A stretch of DNA of 33,587 nucleotides from Pararhodospirillum oryzae (GCF_007992075.1 NZ_BJZO01000047.1:1-33587), one strand, 5' to 3'. Positions 8,240 through 16,266 are shown, numbered from the stretch's first letter. The notes: generated by a model not told the origin, from the sequence alone. A program made the numbers and translations.

Positions 8240-9505
8240 TTACTCCCGCGAACGGCCCGTGTCCGTCAGCAAGGCCAGAAGAGTCCTGGCCGCCGTCTGG
8301 CTGGGAGAAGCCCCCTTGCCCCGCAACCGGTCGATCACCGCCGCCAGACCCTGCGCCTGATCCTGGCGTCGGGCGTCGCTGTCCAGAAGGTCCGTCACCA
8401 CCGAAGCCAGGATTTCCGGCTGGCACGCCTCCTGCAACAGCTCGGGCACGATCTCACGGTCCATCAGGATATTGATCATGTTCACAAAGCGGGTCCCGCG
8501 CGCCATCAGGCGCCGGAACAGGGCCGCCGAAAGGGGATGGACCTTGTAGGCGATGCAGTGGGGCACGCCCGCCAGGGCCAGCTCCAGGCTGACCGTGCCC
8601 GAGGCCGCCAGGGCCGCCCGCGCCGCCTTGAAGGCATCCGCCTTTTCGTTGCCCCCCACCACCGTGACCGGGACCGGCCAGTCGGCCGTCGCGGCCTCGA
8701 TGCCCGCGCGCAGGTGCTCCAGGGTGGGAATCACGACGTGCATCCCCGGATGCCCAACGCTTACCCGCGCCACCGTTTCGCGGAACACCGGCAGCAGGCG
8801 ACGCACCTCTCCCCGGCGGCTGCCCGGCAGCACCGCCAGAACCAGGGCATCGTCGGCCAGACCGTGACGGGCCCGGAAGGCGGCGCCGTCCCCCCGGTCC
8901 ACCCCGGACTCCACCACCGCGTGCCCCACATGAGTCGCCGCCACCCCCGCCGCCTCGAACAAGGCGGGCTCGAAGGGCCACAGGCACAACAGGTGATGCA
9001 CCCGCGCCGCGACCGAGCGCACGCGTCCGGCTTTCCACACCCACACCATGGGGGCCACGTAGTGGACCCTCAGGGCCGGATGGGCCGCCTGGGTCAGCGC
9101 GGCCTGAACCCTGCCGGTGAATCCCCAGGAATCAATGGTCAGCACCAGGTCGGGGCGTTGCGCCCCGATGTCATCGACGGTTTCTCGCAGACGCCGGCGG
9201 ATGCGGCGCAAGGCCGGCACGACCTCCAGGAATCCCATGACCGCGAGATCGGAAAGAGGCACCCGCGAGATCAGCCCCTCGGCGGTCATCTGTTCGCCGC
9301 CAATGCCGGCGAAGCGAATTTGTCCGTTTGTTTCCGTCTTGAGGGCGCGCATCAGCAACGCCCCCAGCTGGTCCCCCGAGGGTTCGCCGGCGATCAGGTA
9401 GATCAAAGGCTCCGGTTTCCTGGCCTGCGGCGCGCGGGCGGGCCCGGCACCCGTCCCCGCCGATCCGGCGGCCGCCCGGTACAGGGGGGGTGTTTTCAGG
9501 AACAT
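8240..9505 (-). CDS. lpxB: Lipid-A-disaccharide synthase
   Basis: LpxB joins UDP-2,3-diacylglucosamine and 2,3-diacylglucosamine-1-phosphate (lipid X) to give lipid A disaccharide phosphate at the inner face of the inner membrane. Signature words are LIYLIAGEPSGDQLGALLMRAL at about 34-55, FAGIGGEQM, PDLVLTIDSWGFTGR, VHYVAPMVWVWK, LPGSRRGEV and ALAASGTVSLELALAGVP, all typical of GT19 enzymes. At 421 residues it is longer than the usual 380 or so because a Pro/Ala-rich N-terminal extension of about 33 residues precedes the conserved start. No later ATG exists in that stretch, and GGAGAGG lies upstream of the ATG at 9505. The start overlaps the end of lpxI by 10 bases, implying translational coupling. 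Confidence 0.95.
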   Translation of the reverse strand: MFLKTPPLYRAAAGSAGTGAGPARAPQARKPEPLIYLIAGEPSGDQLGALLMRALKTETNGQIRFAGIGGEQMTAEGLISRVPLSDLAVMGFLEVVPALRRIRRRLRETVDDIGAQRPDLVLTIDSWGFTGRVQAALTQAAHPALRVHYVAPMVWVWKAGRVRSVAARVHHLLCLWPFEPALFEAAGVAATHVGHAVVESGVDRGDGAAFRARHGLADDALVLAVLPGSRRGEVRRLLPVFRETVARVSVGHPGMHVVIPTLEHLRAGIEAATADWPVPVTVVGGNEKADAFKAARAALAASGTVSLELALAGVPHCIAYKVHPLSAALFRRLMARGTRFVNMINILMDREIVPELLQEACQPEILASVVTDLLDSDARRQDQAQGLAAVIDRLRGKGASPSQTAARTLLALLTDTGRSRE

Positions 9506-10384
9506 GGCGGTGTTTCCTCTCCGCTCAGGCCCACGACGAACATCCCCAGCGCGTCGGCCCGCGCCACCAGGGCCTCGGTATCGATCAACAGCGCCGCGCC
9601 CGCTTCAACCCCCAGGCCGCGCAGACCGGCCCGGCTGGCGTTTTCAACCGTGCGCACCCCCACCGCCGGCAGATCCACCCGGCGGTCCTGGCGCGGCTTC
9701 GCGGCCTTGACCAGCACGCCCCCGGCCCCTTCGCGCGCAAGGCTGGCGCAGCGCCCCAGCATGACGTCGGTGCCTTCGATGGCCTCCAGGGCCAGAACCA
9801 CGCCTTGCTGGACCACCGCGCCCTGCCCCACGTCCAGCCCGCCCAGCGCCTTGGCCACCTGGAAGCCATGGATCAGATCGCGCCAGCCCTGATCATCGGG
9901 GCAAACCCGCCCCAAAACCCCCACGGGCGCGAGAAGCCCCCCGATCACCGCGTGCGGGGCCTCGATCACGAAACCGTGGGCTTCCAATTCGCGCAGGATG
10001 GCGCGGAGCAGGGAATCGTCGCCCAGCGCCTGGGTCGCGACCCGCGCCAGAAAAGCCGCCGTGCGCCAGTCGGGCCACAGGGCAAGAAGATGGGTGAGGC
10101 TGGGCCGGCGCACGCCCCCGGCCAGGCACAGGTGGGTGATGCCTTGATCAAGCAGGCGGACGGCGGCTTCCCCCGCCCGCCCCAGACGCGTCCACGTCAG
10201 CGAGGCCTCGGAAGGCCAGAGTTCGGGTTGGGCCTGCCCTTCCAGGGCCAGCACCACCACGGGGCGGCCTTGCGCCTGGCACGCCCGCCACACCCGCACC
10301 GGCAACTCGCCGCCGCCCGCCACGATGGCCAGCGGCGGGTCCACGGGCTCTTCCCCGGCCTTCGCCGGTGGCGGCGGGAGGCTC
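9496..10384 (-). CDS. lpxI: UDP-2,3-diacylglucosamine pyrophosphatase LpxI
   Basis: LpxI (DUF1009 family) hydrolyses UDP-2,3-diacylglucosamine to lipid X, the step performed by LpxH in gammaproteobacteria. Family words: LAIVAGGGELPVRVWRAC near the N-terminus, THLCLAGGVRRPS, FLARVATQALGDDSLLRAIL, VAKALGGLDVGQGAVVQ, LALEAIEGTDVMLGR and VLVKAAKPRQDRRVDLPAVG. The length of about 296 residues is normal. The coding region begins at the GTG whose first base is 10386; the GTGA there overlaps the lpxA stop TGA, so translation is coupled. The gene sits between lpxA and lpxB, its standard place in alphaproteobacteria. I am confident of family and role. Confidence 0.95.
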
Positions 10385-11189
10385 ACGCGGCCTCGGGCGC
10401 GGCGGTATCATCGGGGCGGCAAAGCCCCCGCGACGAGTCCGCCCGGATAAAGGCCAGGATTTCGGCCACGGCCGCCGAATCAGGATAGGCTGCCGCCACC
10501 GCGGCTTCCTGCTCGGCCACCGCCGTGCCCGAGAACAGTTGCCTGCACGCGCCACGCACCGCGTGCATTTCGTCGCGGGCGTAGCCGCGCCGCTTCATGC
10601 CCACGATGTTCAAGCCCGCCAGACGGGCCCGGTTGCCAATCACCGAGCCGAAAGGAATGACGTCGGCTTCGACCCCGGTCACGCCGCCCACCATGGCCAG
10701 CTTGCCGATGCGCACGAACTGGTGCACGGCCGCGCCGCCGCCGAGCACGGCCCAGTCGCCAATGCTGACGTGCCCGCCCAGCAGCACATTGTTGGCAATG
10801 ATCACCCCATCGCCCACCAGGCAGTCATGGGCGATGTGAACCCCGATCATGAACAGACCATCGTTGCCCACGCGGGTCAGCATGCCGCCGCCCTCGGTGC
10901 CCGGGTTCATGGTGACATGTTCGCGGATGGTGTTGTTTTCGCCGATCTCCAGGCGCGAGGGCTCGCCCCGGTACTTGAGATCCTGCGGGGGCAGGCCCAG
11001 CGAGGCAAAGGGAAACACCCGGGTCCCCGCGCCCACCGTCGTGCGCCCGTCCACGACCACGTGACTGACCAGGGTCACCCCCGCCCCCAGGACGACGTCG
11101 GGCCCGACGGTACAATAGGGCCCGATCACCACCGAATCGGCGAGCGTGGCCCGAGGATCGACCAAAGCGGTCGGGTGAACGCTCGGCAT
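10383..11189 (-). CDS. lpxA: Acyl-ACP--UDP-N-acetylglucosamine O-acyltransferase
   Basis: LpxA transfers a 3-hydroxyacyl chain from ACP to O-3 of UDP-GlcNAc, the first lipid A step. The 268-residue protein starts with hexapeptide repeats of a left-handed beta-helix (VHPTALVDPRATLADSVVIGPYCTVG) and contains the conserved catalytic His in GVHIAHDC at about residues 117-124. Further family words are NTIREHVTMNPGT, NNVLLGGHVSIGDWAVLGG and VHQFVRIGKLAMVGG, followed by the helical C-terminal part. The length is close to that of E. coli LpxA (262). The ATG at 11189 is preceded by AAAAAGG. The upstream gene is fabZ, 62 bp away, with a 13-bp-stem hairpin between; lpxI overlaps its stop codon. Confidence 0.97.
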   Translation of the reverse strand: MPSVHPTALVDPRATLADSVVIGPYCTVGPDVVLGAGVTLVSHVVVDGRTTVGAGTRVFPFASLGLPPQDLKYRGEPSRLEIGENNTIREHVTMNPGTEGGGMLTRVGNDGLFMIGVHIAHDCLVGDGVIIANNVLLGGHVSIGDWAVLGGGAAVHQFVRIGKLAMVGGVTGVEADVIPFGSVIGNRARLAGLNIVGMKRRGYARDEMHAVRGACRQLFSGTAVAEQEAAVAAAYPDSAAVAEILAFIRADSSRGLCRPDDTAAPEAA

Positions 11190-11226
11190 GCGTCACTACC
11201 TTTTTAAGTTGTGCGAAGGGCCGACG

Positions 11227-11255
11227 GTAACGGAACGGCGGCGCCGTTCCGTTAC
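11227..11255 (-). promoter_or_regulatory. 13-bp perfect hairpin containing the fabZ stop codon
   Basis: GTAACGGAACGGC (11227-11239) pairs perfectly with GCCGTTCCGTTAC (11243-11255) around a 3-base loop. The fabZ stop TAA (11252-11254) is inside the stem. No T-run follows on the minus strand, so it is better seen as an RNA processing, stability or partial-termination element between fabZ and lpxA than as a classical terminator. Confidence 0.55.
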
Positions 11256-11740
11256 ATCTCCTCGTCGGCGATCATGGCGGCGAAGGTTGCCTCGGCCACC
11301 ATGACGTCGTCGACCCGGGCTTCGCCATGGAACTTCCACACGTTGCCCCGGTTGCGGATTTTCATCACGTGCAAACACAGCTGATCGCCCGGCACCACGG
11401 GCCGACGGAAGCGCGCGTTTTCAACAATCATGAAATAAACCAGCTTGCCCTGGGCCTCGGGCCCCAGGGATTCCACCACCAGAACCCCGGCGGTCTGCGC
11501 CATGGCCTCGATGATCAACACACCGGGCATGACGGGGCGGGACGGAAAATGCCCCTGAAAGAACGGTTCGTTGATGCTTACGTTCTTAATCCCAACCCCG
11601 CTCGTGCCGCGCACCACGTTGACCACGCGGTCCACCAGCAAAAACGGGTACCGGTGCGGAATCATGGCCATGATCCGACCGATATCAATGGTCGTCTCGG
11701 CCCCCACGTCTTGCACCTCGGCTTGCATCGCTTCCGTCAT
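11252..11740 (-). CDS. fabZ: 3-hydroxyacyl-[acyl-carrier-protein] dehydratase FabZ
   Basis: FabZ dehydrates 3-hydroxyacyl-ACP in fatty-acid synthesis and draws on the same 3-hydroxyacyl-ACP pool as LpxA. The 162-residue hot-dog-fold protein carries the active-site block [20 protein letters not shown] with catalytic His64 and Glu78, plus [14 protein letters not shown] at 26-39 and [15 protein letters not shown]. The ATG at 11740 is preceded by AAGGA and GAGG elements. The upstream neighbour should be lpxD but is skp, separated by 263 non-coding bases. A promoter-like sequence in that gap may drive fabZ-lpxA-lpxI-lpxB separately. Confidence 0.96.
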   Translation of the reverse strand: MTEAMQAEVQDVGAETTIDIGRIMAMIPHRYPFLLVDRVVNVVRGTSGVGIKNVSINEPFFQGHFPSRPVMPGVLIIEAMAQTAGVLVVESLGPEAQGKLVYFMIVENARFRRPVVPGDQLCLHVMKIRNRGNVWKFHGEARVDDVMVAEATFAAMIADEEM

Positions 11741-11762
11741 CCCTCACCGTCCTTACTCAGCG

Positions 11763-11778
11763 GGGGCATCAATGCCCC
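11763..11778 (-). other. Short hairpin in the fabZ leader
   Basis: GGGGCA (11763-11768) and TGCCCC (11773-11778) form a 6-bp stem with a TCAA loop (plus strand), about 22 bases upstream of the fabZ start. It is close enough to influence ribosome access, but it is short. Confidence 0.3.
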
Positions 11779-11896
11779 TTGACGCCCCCGGTCCCGTGCC
11801 ATCCGGCCGTTTCCAAAGCCCCGATATTTGTTGGGGGATTATCTGGACCGTTTCCTTGTTTCCTCGCGCCCCTCAGGCGCAGGGTGTGCGCCGCTG

Positions 11897-11924
11897 TTGT
11901 TACGGATCCGGCCTGCGACGTCAA
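11897..11924 (-). promoter_or_regulatory. Candidate sigma70-type promoter for fabZ-lpxA-lpxI-lpxB
   Basis: On the minus strand TTGACG (11919-11924) and TAACAA (11897-11902) are separated by 16 bases. The -35 is good, the -10 moderate. It lies just after a strong hairpin downstream of skp and about 155 bp before fabZ, in the gap where lpxD would normally be. Confidence 0.4.
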
Positions 11925-11948
11925 CACTGCTCGCGTCTTCTGGCCCGA

Positions 11949-11972
11949 CATCGTCCCCGTGAGGGGACGATG
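11949..11972 (-). terminator. 10-bp perfect hairpin after skp
   Basis: CATCGTCCCC (11949-11958) and GGGGACGATG (11963-11972) form a 10-bp stem with a 4-base loop, 31 bases past the skp stop codon. There is no U-tract on the minus strand, so termination may be partial, or the hairpin may instead protect the 3' end of the upstream message. Confidence 0.45.
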
Positions 11973-12003
11973 GGAGCCAGGACGCGGCAACGGGATCCTC
12001 CGA

Positions 12004-12597
12004 TCAGTTCTTCGGGGCCGCCGGCGCGGGAAGCTGTTCGGGGTTGGGGAAGTTGACCTTGGGCAGACGGCTATCGACCCGCCCCAGGACATCCTCGGTC
12101 ATGTTCATGCGGGGGTCGAACAGCAGCACCTGGCTTTTGTACAAAACCAGATTGACGCCCCGCTCGGCCGCGACCTCGTCGGCCACGCGAACGACCATGT
12201 CCTGGACATCCCCCAGGGCCTGGGCCATGGCCCGGTCCAGGTTCTGGCGCAACGTGGTGAAGCGCGTCTGGAAGGCCCCCACTTTCTTTTCAAAGTCCTG
12301 GCGCTTTTTCTTGAAGGACTCGCTTCCCTGGTCGGTTTCCCGGGCCAGGGCCGCCTGCGCTTCGTGAAGCGCCTTTTCTTCCTTCTGGGCCTGGCCCTGA
12401 TAGGTAGCCAGATACTTGTCGCGCTCGGCGCGGGCCTGCTTGGCCGCCGCCGAGTCGGTGAGAACCTTTTGAACGTCGATCACCCCGATCGACGCATTCG
12501 GGTACGTATCGGCCTGGGCCTGAGCCGCGCCGACACAGACGGACAAAGCCACAGCCGCCGCGCAAAGAAAGCCTTGCGCGCCTTTCAGGGATCCCAT
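12004..12597 (-). CDS. skp: Periplasmic chaperone Skp/OmpH
   Basis: A Skp-family trimeric holdase that escorts unfolded outer-membrane proteins across the periplasm to BamA. The 197-residue protein has a signal peptide (about 1-28, ending GAAQAQA), the N-terminal strand IGVIDVQKVLTDS, then long charged helices at about 55-150 (QAQKEEKALHEAQAALARE, KKKRQDFEKKV) forming the tentacle coiled coil, and the C-terminal strand NLVLYKSQVLLFDPRM. A Pro/Ala tail (PNPEQLPAPAAPKN) ends it. The ATG lies 2 bases after the bamA stop (TGA-CG-ATG), so translation is coupled. The gene is somewhat longer than E. coli Skp. Confidence 0.92.
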   Translation of the reverse strand: MGSLKGAQGFLCAAAVALSVCVGAAQAQADTYPNASIGVIDVQKVLTDSAAAKQARAERDKYLATYQGQAQKEEKALHEAQAALARETDQGSESFKKKRQDFEKKVGAFQTRFTTLRQNLDRAMAQALGDVQDMVVRVADEVAAERGVNLVLYKSQVLLFDPRMNMTEDVLGRVDSRLPKVNFPNPEQLPAPAAPKN

Positions 12598-12599
12598 CG

Positions 12600-14909
12600 T
12601 CAGAACCTCGATCCAAAGGAAATCCGAAGCAGTTCGGTTTCGTCAAACGACTTTTTGATCACGGGGAAACCCACGTCGATGGCGATGGGCCCGATGGGAG
12701 ACACCCAGGTCACGCCACCCCCCACCGACAGGCGGGGCGAGGATGCCGAGTCCATCAACGAGCGATCGTAGTCATCCGGACGACCGATCATGCCAACATC
12801 CGAAAACAATCGTCCAGACAAGCCAAGATCGTCTGGAAGCCCCAGGGGAACGCCAACCTCGACCGTTCCCGTCCCAATCCAGTTGCCGCCCAGGGCGTCA
12901 TCCGTGCTGGCATCCCGGGGGCTTGCGCCCGCCGCCGCGAAACCACGCAGGTTGGAACCACCCAGGTTATAGCGCTGGTTGATGTTCACGTCCTTGCCCA
13001 GACCGAAAATGTAGCCCGCCTGTCCGCGAACCGACAAGGTCCAGGCCGGGTTCCAGTCCATCCAGTCGCCCAGGGGGGCGTAATAGCCCGCCTTCAGATC
13101 GGAGCGCAGGAAGTACTCGGTTCCCCCCAGACCAGCCACGTCGTTGCCCAGCGAGATGAAATAACCATCCTTGGGGTTCAACCGGCTGTCGCGCTTGTCG
13201 TAGGTCAGGGTGTGGCCGACCATCGACACCACGGTCTGATCATCCTGGTTGCGGATGAACACCGAGGCATCGTCATCCATGTCCAGGATGTCGGTGAACT
13301 CGGCGGTGTATTTGAAGCTGTGGCTCAACACGTCATTGTAGTTGAAGCCCAGCCGCAACGACGTGCCCACCGAACGGTAATCGTATGAGCTCTCCTCCTG
13401 AAGGTCGCGCTCCAGGGCGTACAGATCAACGCCCGCCCGCAACCGGCGGCCCAGGAAGTAGGGCTCGGTGAAGCTGAGGTCCACCTGGCTGCGCCGCTGC
13501 GCCCACGACACCGCCGCCTTCAGATCCTGGCCCCGGCCCAGCAGGTTGCGTTCGCGCACGCCGACCTCGACCATGGCGCCGACCGAGCTGGACCAGCCCA
13601 CGCCGAACGAAACCTCGCCGGTTGATTTTTCCTGGACATTGACCTTGACCACGGTCCGGTCGGGTGCCGTGGGCGAAGGCTCGTTGGTGACATCGACCTT
13701 TTCGAAGTAGCCCAGATCCTGGATGCGCGAGCGCGAACGGCGCAGCTTGGCCGAATTGAAGGCATCGCCCTCGGCCAGGGCCACCTCGCGGCGGATCACC
13801 TCGTCATGGGTGCGCATGTTGCCGTTGACATCGATCCGCTCGACAAAAACCCGGGGGCCTTCATCGATCTGGAACGTGATCGCGATGGTCCGTTTTTCCG
13901 GATCCCGGGTCACGCGCGGACGCACGTCGAGGAAGGCGTAGCCCAGCGTGCCGACCTTGTCGGTCAGACGCTGAATGATTTTCTCCACCTTGTCGGCGTC
14001 GTACCAATCCCCCTCGGCGACATCGATCTCCGAGCGCAGCGCCTCGGGATTCAGGGCTTCCAGGGTTGTTTCCAACCCCACCGGACCGAACCGGTAGCGG
14101 TTCCCCTCGGACACCGTGAAGGTAATGAAAAAGCTCTCCTTGTCCGAGGACAGCTCGGCCACCGCCGACTTGACCTCGAAATCCGCGTAGCCGCGCTTCA
14201 GATAGAAGCGACGCAGCAGTTCGCGGTCGTAGTTCAGGCGGTCCGGATCGTAGGTGTCGCTTGAGGACAAGAAGCGGTACCACGCTTCCTCTGAAGTCTC
14301 GATCACCTCGCGCAGGTCGGAATCGCTGAAGTGCTCGTTGCCCACGAAGGAAATGCGTCGCACGGTCGTGGACGGCCCTTCGTTGATCTCGAACGCCAGA
14401 TCCACCCGGTTCTGATCCAGCTGGATGAGCTTGGGATCAACCGAAACGGCATAGCGTCCCGAGCGCCGGTACAGATCCAAGATCCGCTGAACGTCCTCTT
14501 GCGCCTTCACGCGGGTAAACACGACGCGCGGACGCAGCTGGATTTCCTTTTCCAGCACGTCGTCCTCGATCCGCCGGTTGCCCTCGAACGAAATACGGTT
14601 GATGATCGGGTTTTCCACCACCTTGACCGTCAACGTCCCGCCGGCTTGCTGTATCGAAACGTCGGCGAACAGGCCGGTTTCGAACAGGCTTTTGAGCGAG
14701 CGGTCGACCTGGGCCGGGTCGTAGGCTTCCCCTTCGCGCACCGTCATGTAGGTGCGCACCGTGTCAGGCTCGATGCGCTGGGTTCCCTCGATGACGATGC
14801 GATCAATCACGCCGCCGGCCGCGAACGCCGACAGTGGTCCCAACACGACACCAACCCCCAGCGCGAGGGCGCCCAGCCACCTGGTGATCCTTGCCACGGT
14901 GTCCCCCAT
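12600..14909 (-). CDS. bamA: Outer membrane protein assembly factor BamA
   Basis: The core of the BAM complex, an Omp85 protein that inserts beta-barrels into the outer membrane. Starting at the ATG at 14909 gives 769 residues: a signal peptide to about residue 30 (ending SAFA), five POTRA domains to roughly residue 400 (repeated words such as VEGTQRIEPDTVRTYM, FEGNRRIEDDVLEKEI, FVGNEHFSDSDLREV, VNGNMRTHDEVIRRE), then the barrel with YDKRDSRLNPKDGYFISLGNDVAGLGG and YNLGGSNLRGF. It ends in SFGSRF with the terminal aromatic residue of a beta-signal. The open frame extends to 15101 into rseP, but that part has no signal peptide or family similarity. Its Shine-Dalgarno is weak (CGGAAC). rseP lies upstream, skp 2 bases downstream. 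Confidence 0.96.
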   Translation of the reverse strand: MGDTVARITRWLGALALGVGVVLGPLSAFAAGGVIDRIVIEGTQRIEPDTVRTYMTVREGEAYDPAQVDRSLKSLFETGLFADVSIQQAGGTLTVKVVENPIINRISFEGNRRIEDDVLEKEIQLRPRVVFTRVKAQEDVQRILDLYRRSGRYAVSVDPKLIQLDQNRVDLAFEINEGPSTTVRRISFVGNEHFSDSDLREVIETSEEAWYRFLSSSDTYDPDRLNYDRELLRRFYLKRGYADFEVKSAVAELSSDKESFFITFTVSEGNRYRFGPVGLETTLEALNPEALRSEIDVAEGDWYDADKVEKIIQRLTDKVGTLGYAFLDVRPRVTRDPEKRTIAITFQIDEGPRVFVERIDVNGNMRTHDEVIRREVALAEGDAFNSAKLRRSRSRIQDLGYFEKVDVTNEPSPTAPDRTVVKVNVQEKSTGEVSFGVGWSSSVGAMVEVGVRERNLLGRGQDLKAAVSWAQRRSQVDLSFTEPYFLGRRLRAGVDLYALERDLQEESSYDYRSVGTSLRLGFNYNDVLSHSFKYTAEFTDILDMDDDASVFIRNQDDQTVVSMVGHTLTYDKRDSRLNPKDGYFISLGNDVAGLGGTEYFLRSDLKAGYYAPLGDWMDWNPAWTLSVRGQAGYIFGLGKDVNINQRYNLGGSNLRGFAAAGASPRDASTDDALGGNWIGTGTVEVGVPLGLPDDLGLSGRLFSDVGMIGRPDDYDRSLMDSASSPRLSVGGGVTWVSPIGPIAIDVGFPVIKKSFDETELLRISFGSRF

Positions 14910-14973
14910 GATCGTTGTTCCGATGTGCGCGCAGGCCCCCAGGCGGACGGGGGCCACGGCCGTACACTCCAGG

Positions 14974-15006
14974 GCACCGTGCAGGAAAGCAAAGTCGGCA
15001 CGGTGC
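14974..15006 (-). other. 9-bp inverted repeat in the bamA leader
   Basis: GCACCGTGC (14974-14982) and GCACGGTGC (14998-15006) are perfect complements with a 15-base spacer, in the 160-bp gap between rseP and bamA. A second small palindrome (CTTTTC/GAAAAG around 15032-15044) lies further upstream. The gap is unusually long for this operon and could carry a bamA-specific signal. Confidence 0.35.
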
Positions 15007-15069
15007 TCCAAGCTATTGTTTTCACGCTCGACTTTTCCGAAAAGCGATGTCCGCCTTCCGGGTCTTGCT

Positions 15070-16185
15070 CTAGCCCCACCAACTCTTGAGGGCCAGATCA
15101 TTCCAGGTCGCGAAGGCCATCAGGGCCAGTACCATGGCAAGCCCGATACGGAAGCCAACCTCCTGGAACCGCTCGGCCAGGGGCCGTCCGCGCAAGGCCT
15201 CTATGGTGTAAAACATCAGATGTCCGCCGTCGAGCATCGGAATGGGAAAAAGATTGATCAGTCCCAGGTTGGCCGACAGCAAGGCAATGAACATCACCAG
15301 ATCCGCAACCCCGCGTTCCGCCGCCTTGGCGGAAAACAAAGCAATACGGATCGGCCCCCCCAGTTCGTCGGCGGAGCGGTGTCCGGTGACCATTTGACCA
15401 ATATAGGTCAAGGTATCGGCCGACAGCGTCCAGGTCTGCCGAACGGCCTGGGCCAGGGCGTCCACCGGTCCCAGCCGGTGCACGTCGGCCGGCGACAAGG
15501 CGATCTGCACCCCGATCTGGGGCATGGGAATCTGGTTGCCCAACCCGTCATCGGCCTGAACGATCCGGGGCGTCACCGTGACCGCCACGGGGGCTTCGTT
15601 CCGGCGCACGTCGATATCCAGGGTTTCGCCCCCGGACAGAGCCACCAGGCGCTGCACATCCTGGAAACGGGCGATCCTTTCGCCGTTGATCGCCTCGATC
15701 CGGTCGCCCACCTGCAAGCCCGCCGCCTCGGCGGCGCCGCCCGCGATCAGGGTATCGATCACCGGCACCGAGCGCACCTGCCCGTGCGTCATGAACAAGA
15801 GGGCGAAGATCAGGATGGAAAACGCAAAATTGGCCAGCGGTCCCGCCGCGACCACCGCGCTGCGCGCCCCCACCGGCTTGTGATGGAAGCAGACCGCCTT
15901 TTCCTCCGGCGTCATCGCCTCCAGATGGTCGGCGTCATCGGGCCCGCTGGCCTCGTCCTTGTCCCCGAAAAAGCGGACATAGCCCCCCACCGGAAACAGG
16001 CTCAGGCGCCAGCGCGTGCCCTGGCGATCGGTGAAGCCCATGATTTCGGGGCCCATGCCGATCGAGAACACCTCGACCTTGACCTTGTTCCAGCGCGCGA
16101 CCAGAAAATGCCCCAACTCGTGGACGAAGACCACGACGGTCAGGACCACCAGGAAGGCGACAATCGTGTGAAGGATGTCGGGCAT
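15070..16185 (-). CDS. rseP: Site-2 intramembrane zinc metalloprotease RseP (MmpA)
   Basis: An inner-membrane S2P protease that cuts anti-sigma factors or other membrane substrates during envelope stress. The 371-residue protein has TM1 with the zinc motif HELGH (residues 22-26), the LFPVGGYVRFFG loop, a second TM segment near 112-133, one PDZ domain at about 140-210 (AAEAAGLQVGDRIEAINGE), the NLFPIPMLDGGHL motif (311-323, third zinc ligand Asp319), and a last TM helix at about 345-360. It has one PDZ where E. coli RseP has two; single-PDZ forms are common in alphaproteobacteria. The ATG at 16185 has CTGGAG upstream. It lies between dxr and bamA, its standard place. Confidence 0.95.
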   Translation of the reverse strand: MPDILHTIVAFLVVLTVVVFVHELGHFLVARWNKVKVEVFSIGMGPEIMGFTDRQGTRWRLSLFPVGGYVRFFGDKDEASGPDDADHLEAMTPEEKAVCFHHKPVGARSAVVAAGPLANFAFSILIFALLFMTHGQVRSVPVIDTLIAGGAAEAAGLQVGDRIEAINGERIARFQDVQRLVALSGGETLDIDVRRNEAPVAVTVTPRIVQADDGLGNQIPMPQIGVQIALSPADVHRLGPVDALAQAVRQTWTLSADTLTYIGQMVTGHRSADELGGPIRIALFSAKAAERGVADLVMFIALLSANLGLINLFPIPMLDGGHLMFYTIEALRGRPLAERFQEVGFRIGLAMVLALMAFATWNDLALKSWWG

Positions 16186-16201
16186 GGGGGCTCCAGGTCA
16201 C

Positions 16202-16238
16202 GCGGGCCCGGGAAGCGGGCCCGCCGCATCGTATTCTA
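16202..16238 (-). promoter_or_regulatory. Candidate promoter -10 and 5'-end hairpin before rseP
   Basis: In the 81-bp gap between dxr and rseP, the minus strand reads TAGAAT (16233-16238), a fair -10. Transcription from it would start near 16226, exactly where a perfect 9-bp hairpin begins: GCGGGCCCG (16202-16210) / CGGGCCCGC (16216-16224), 5-base loop. The hairpin ends about 17 bases before the rseP ATG. The matching -35 is poor (TTTCGC at 17-base spacing), so this may need another sigma factor or be only a processing hairpin. Confidence 0.35.
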
Positions 16239-16266
16239 AATCACTTGCCGCTCGCGCGAAACCGCC

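Noticed and set aside
8234-9892. A 552-codon plus-strand open frame across lpxB and lpxI
   Set aside because: Low-complexity Arg/His/Gln/Gly-rich translation typical of antisense frames in GC-rich DNA; lpxB and lpxI are clear on the other strand.
11741-12003. A decayed lpxD remnant
   Set aside because: I could not find any hexapeptide-repeat-like or LpxD-like stretch in the frames of this gap, so I treat it as absence and not as a pseudogene.
12600-15101. Longer bamA frame starting at 15101
   Set aside because: The extra 64 codons overlap rseP, lack family similarity and would hide the signal peptide that begins at 14909.
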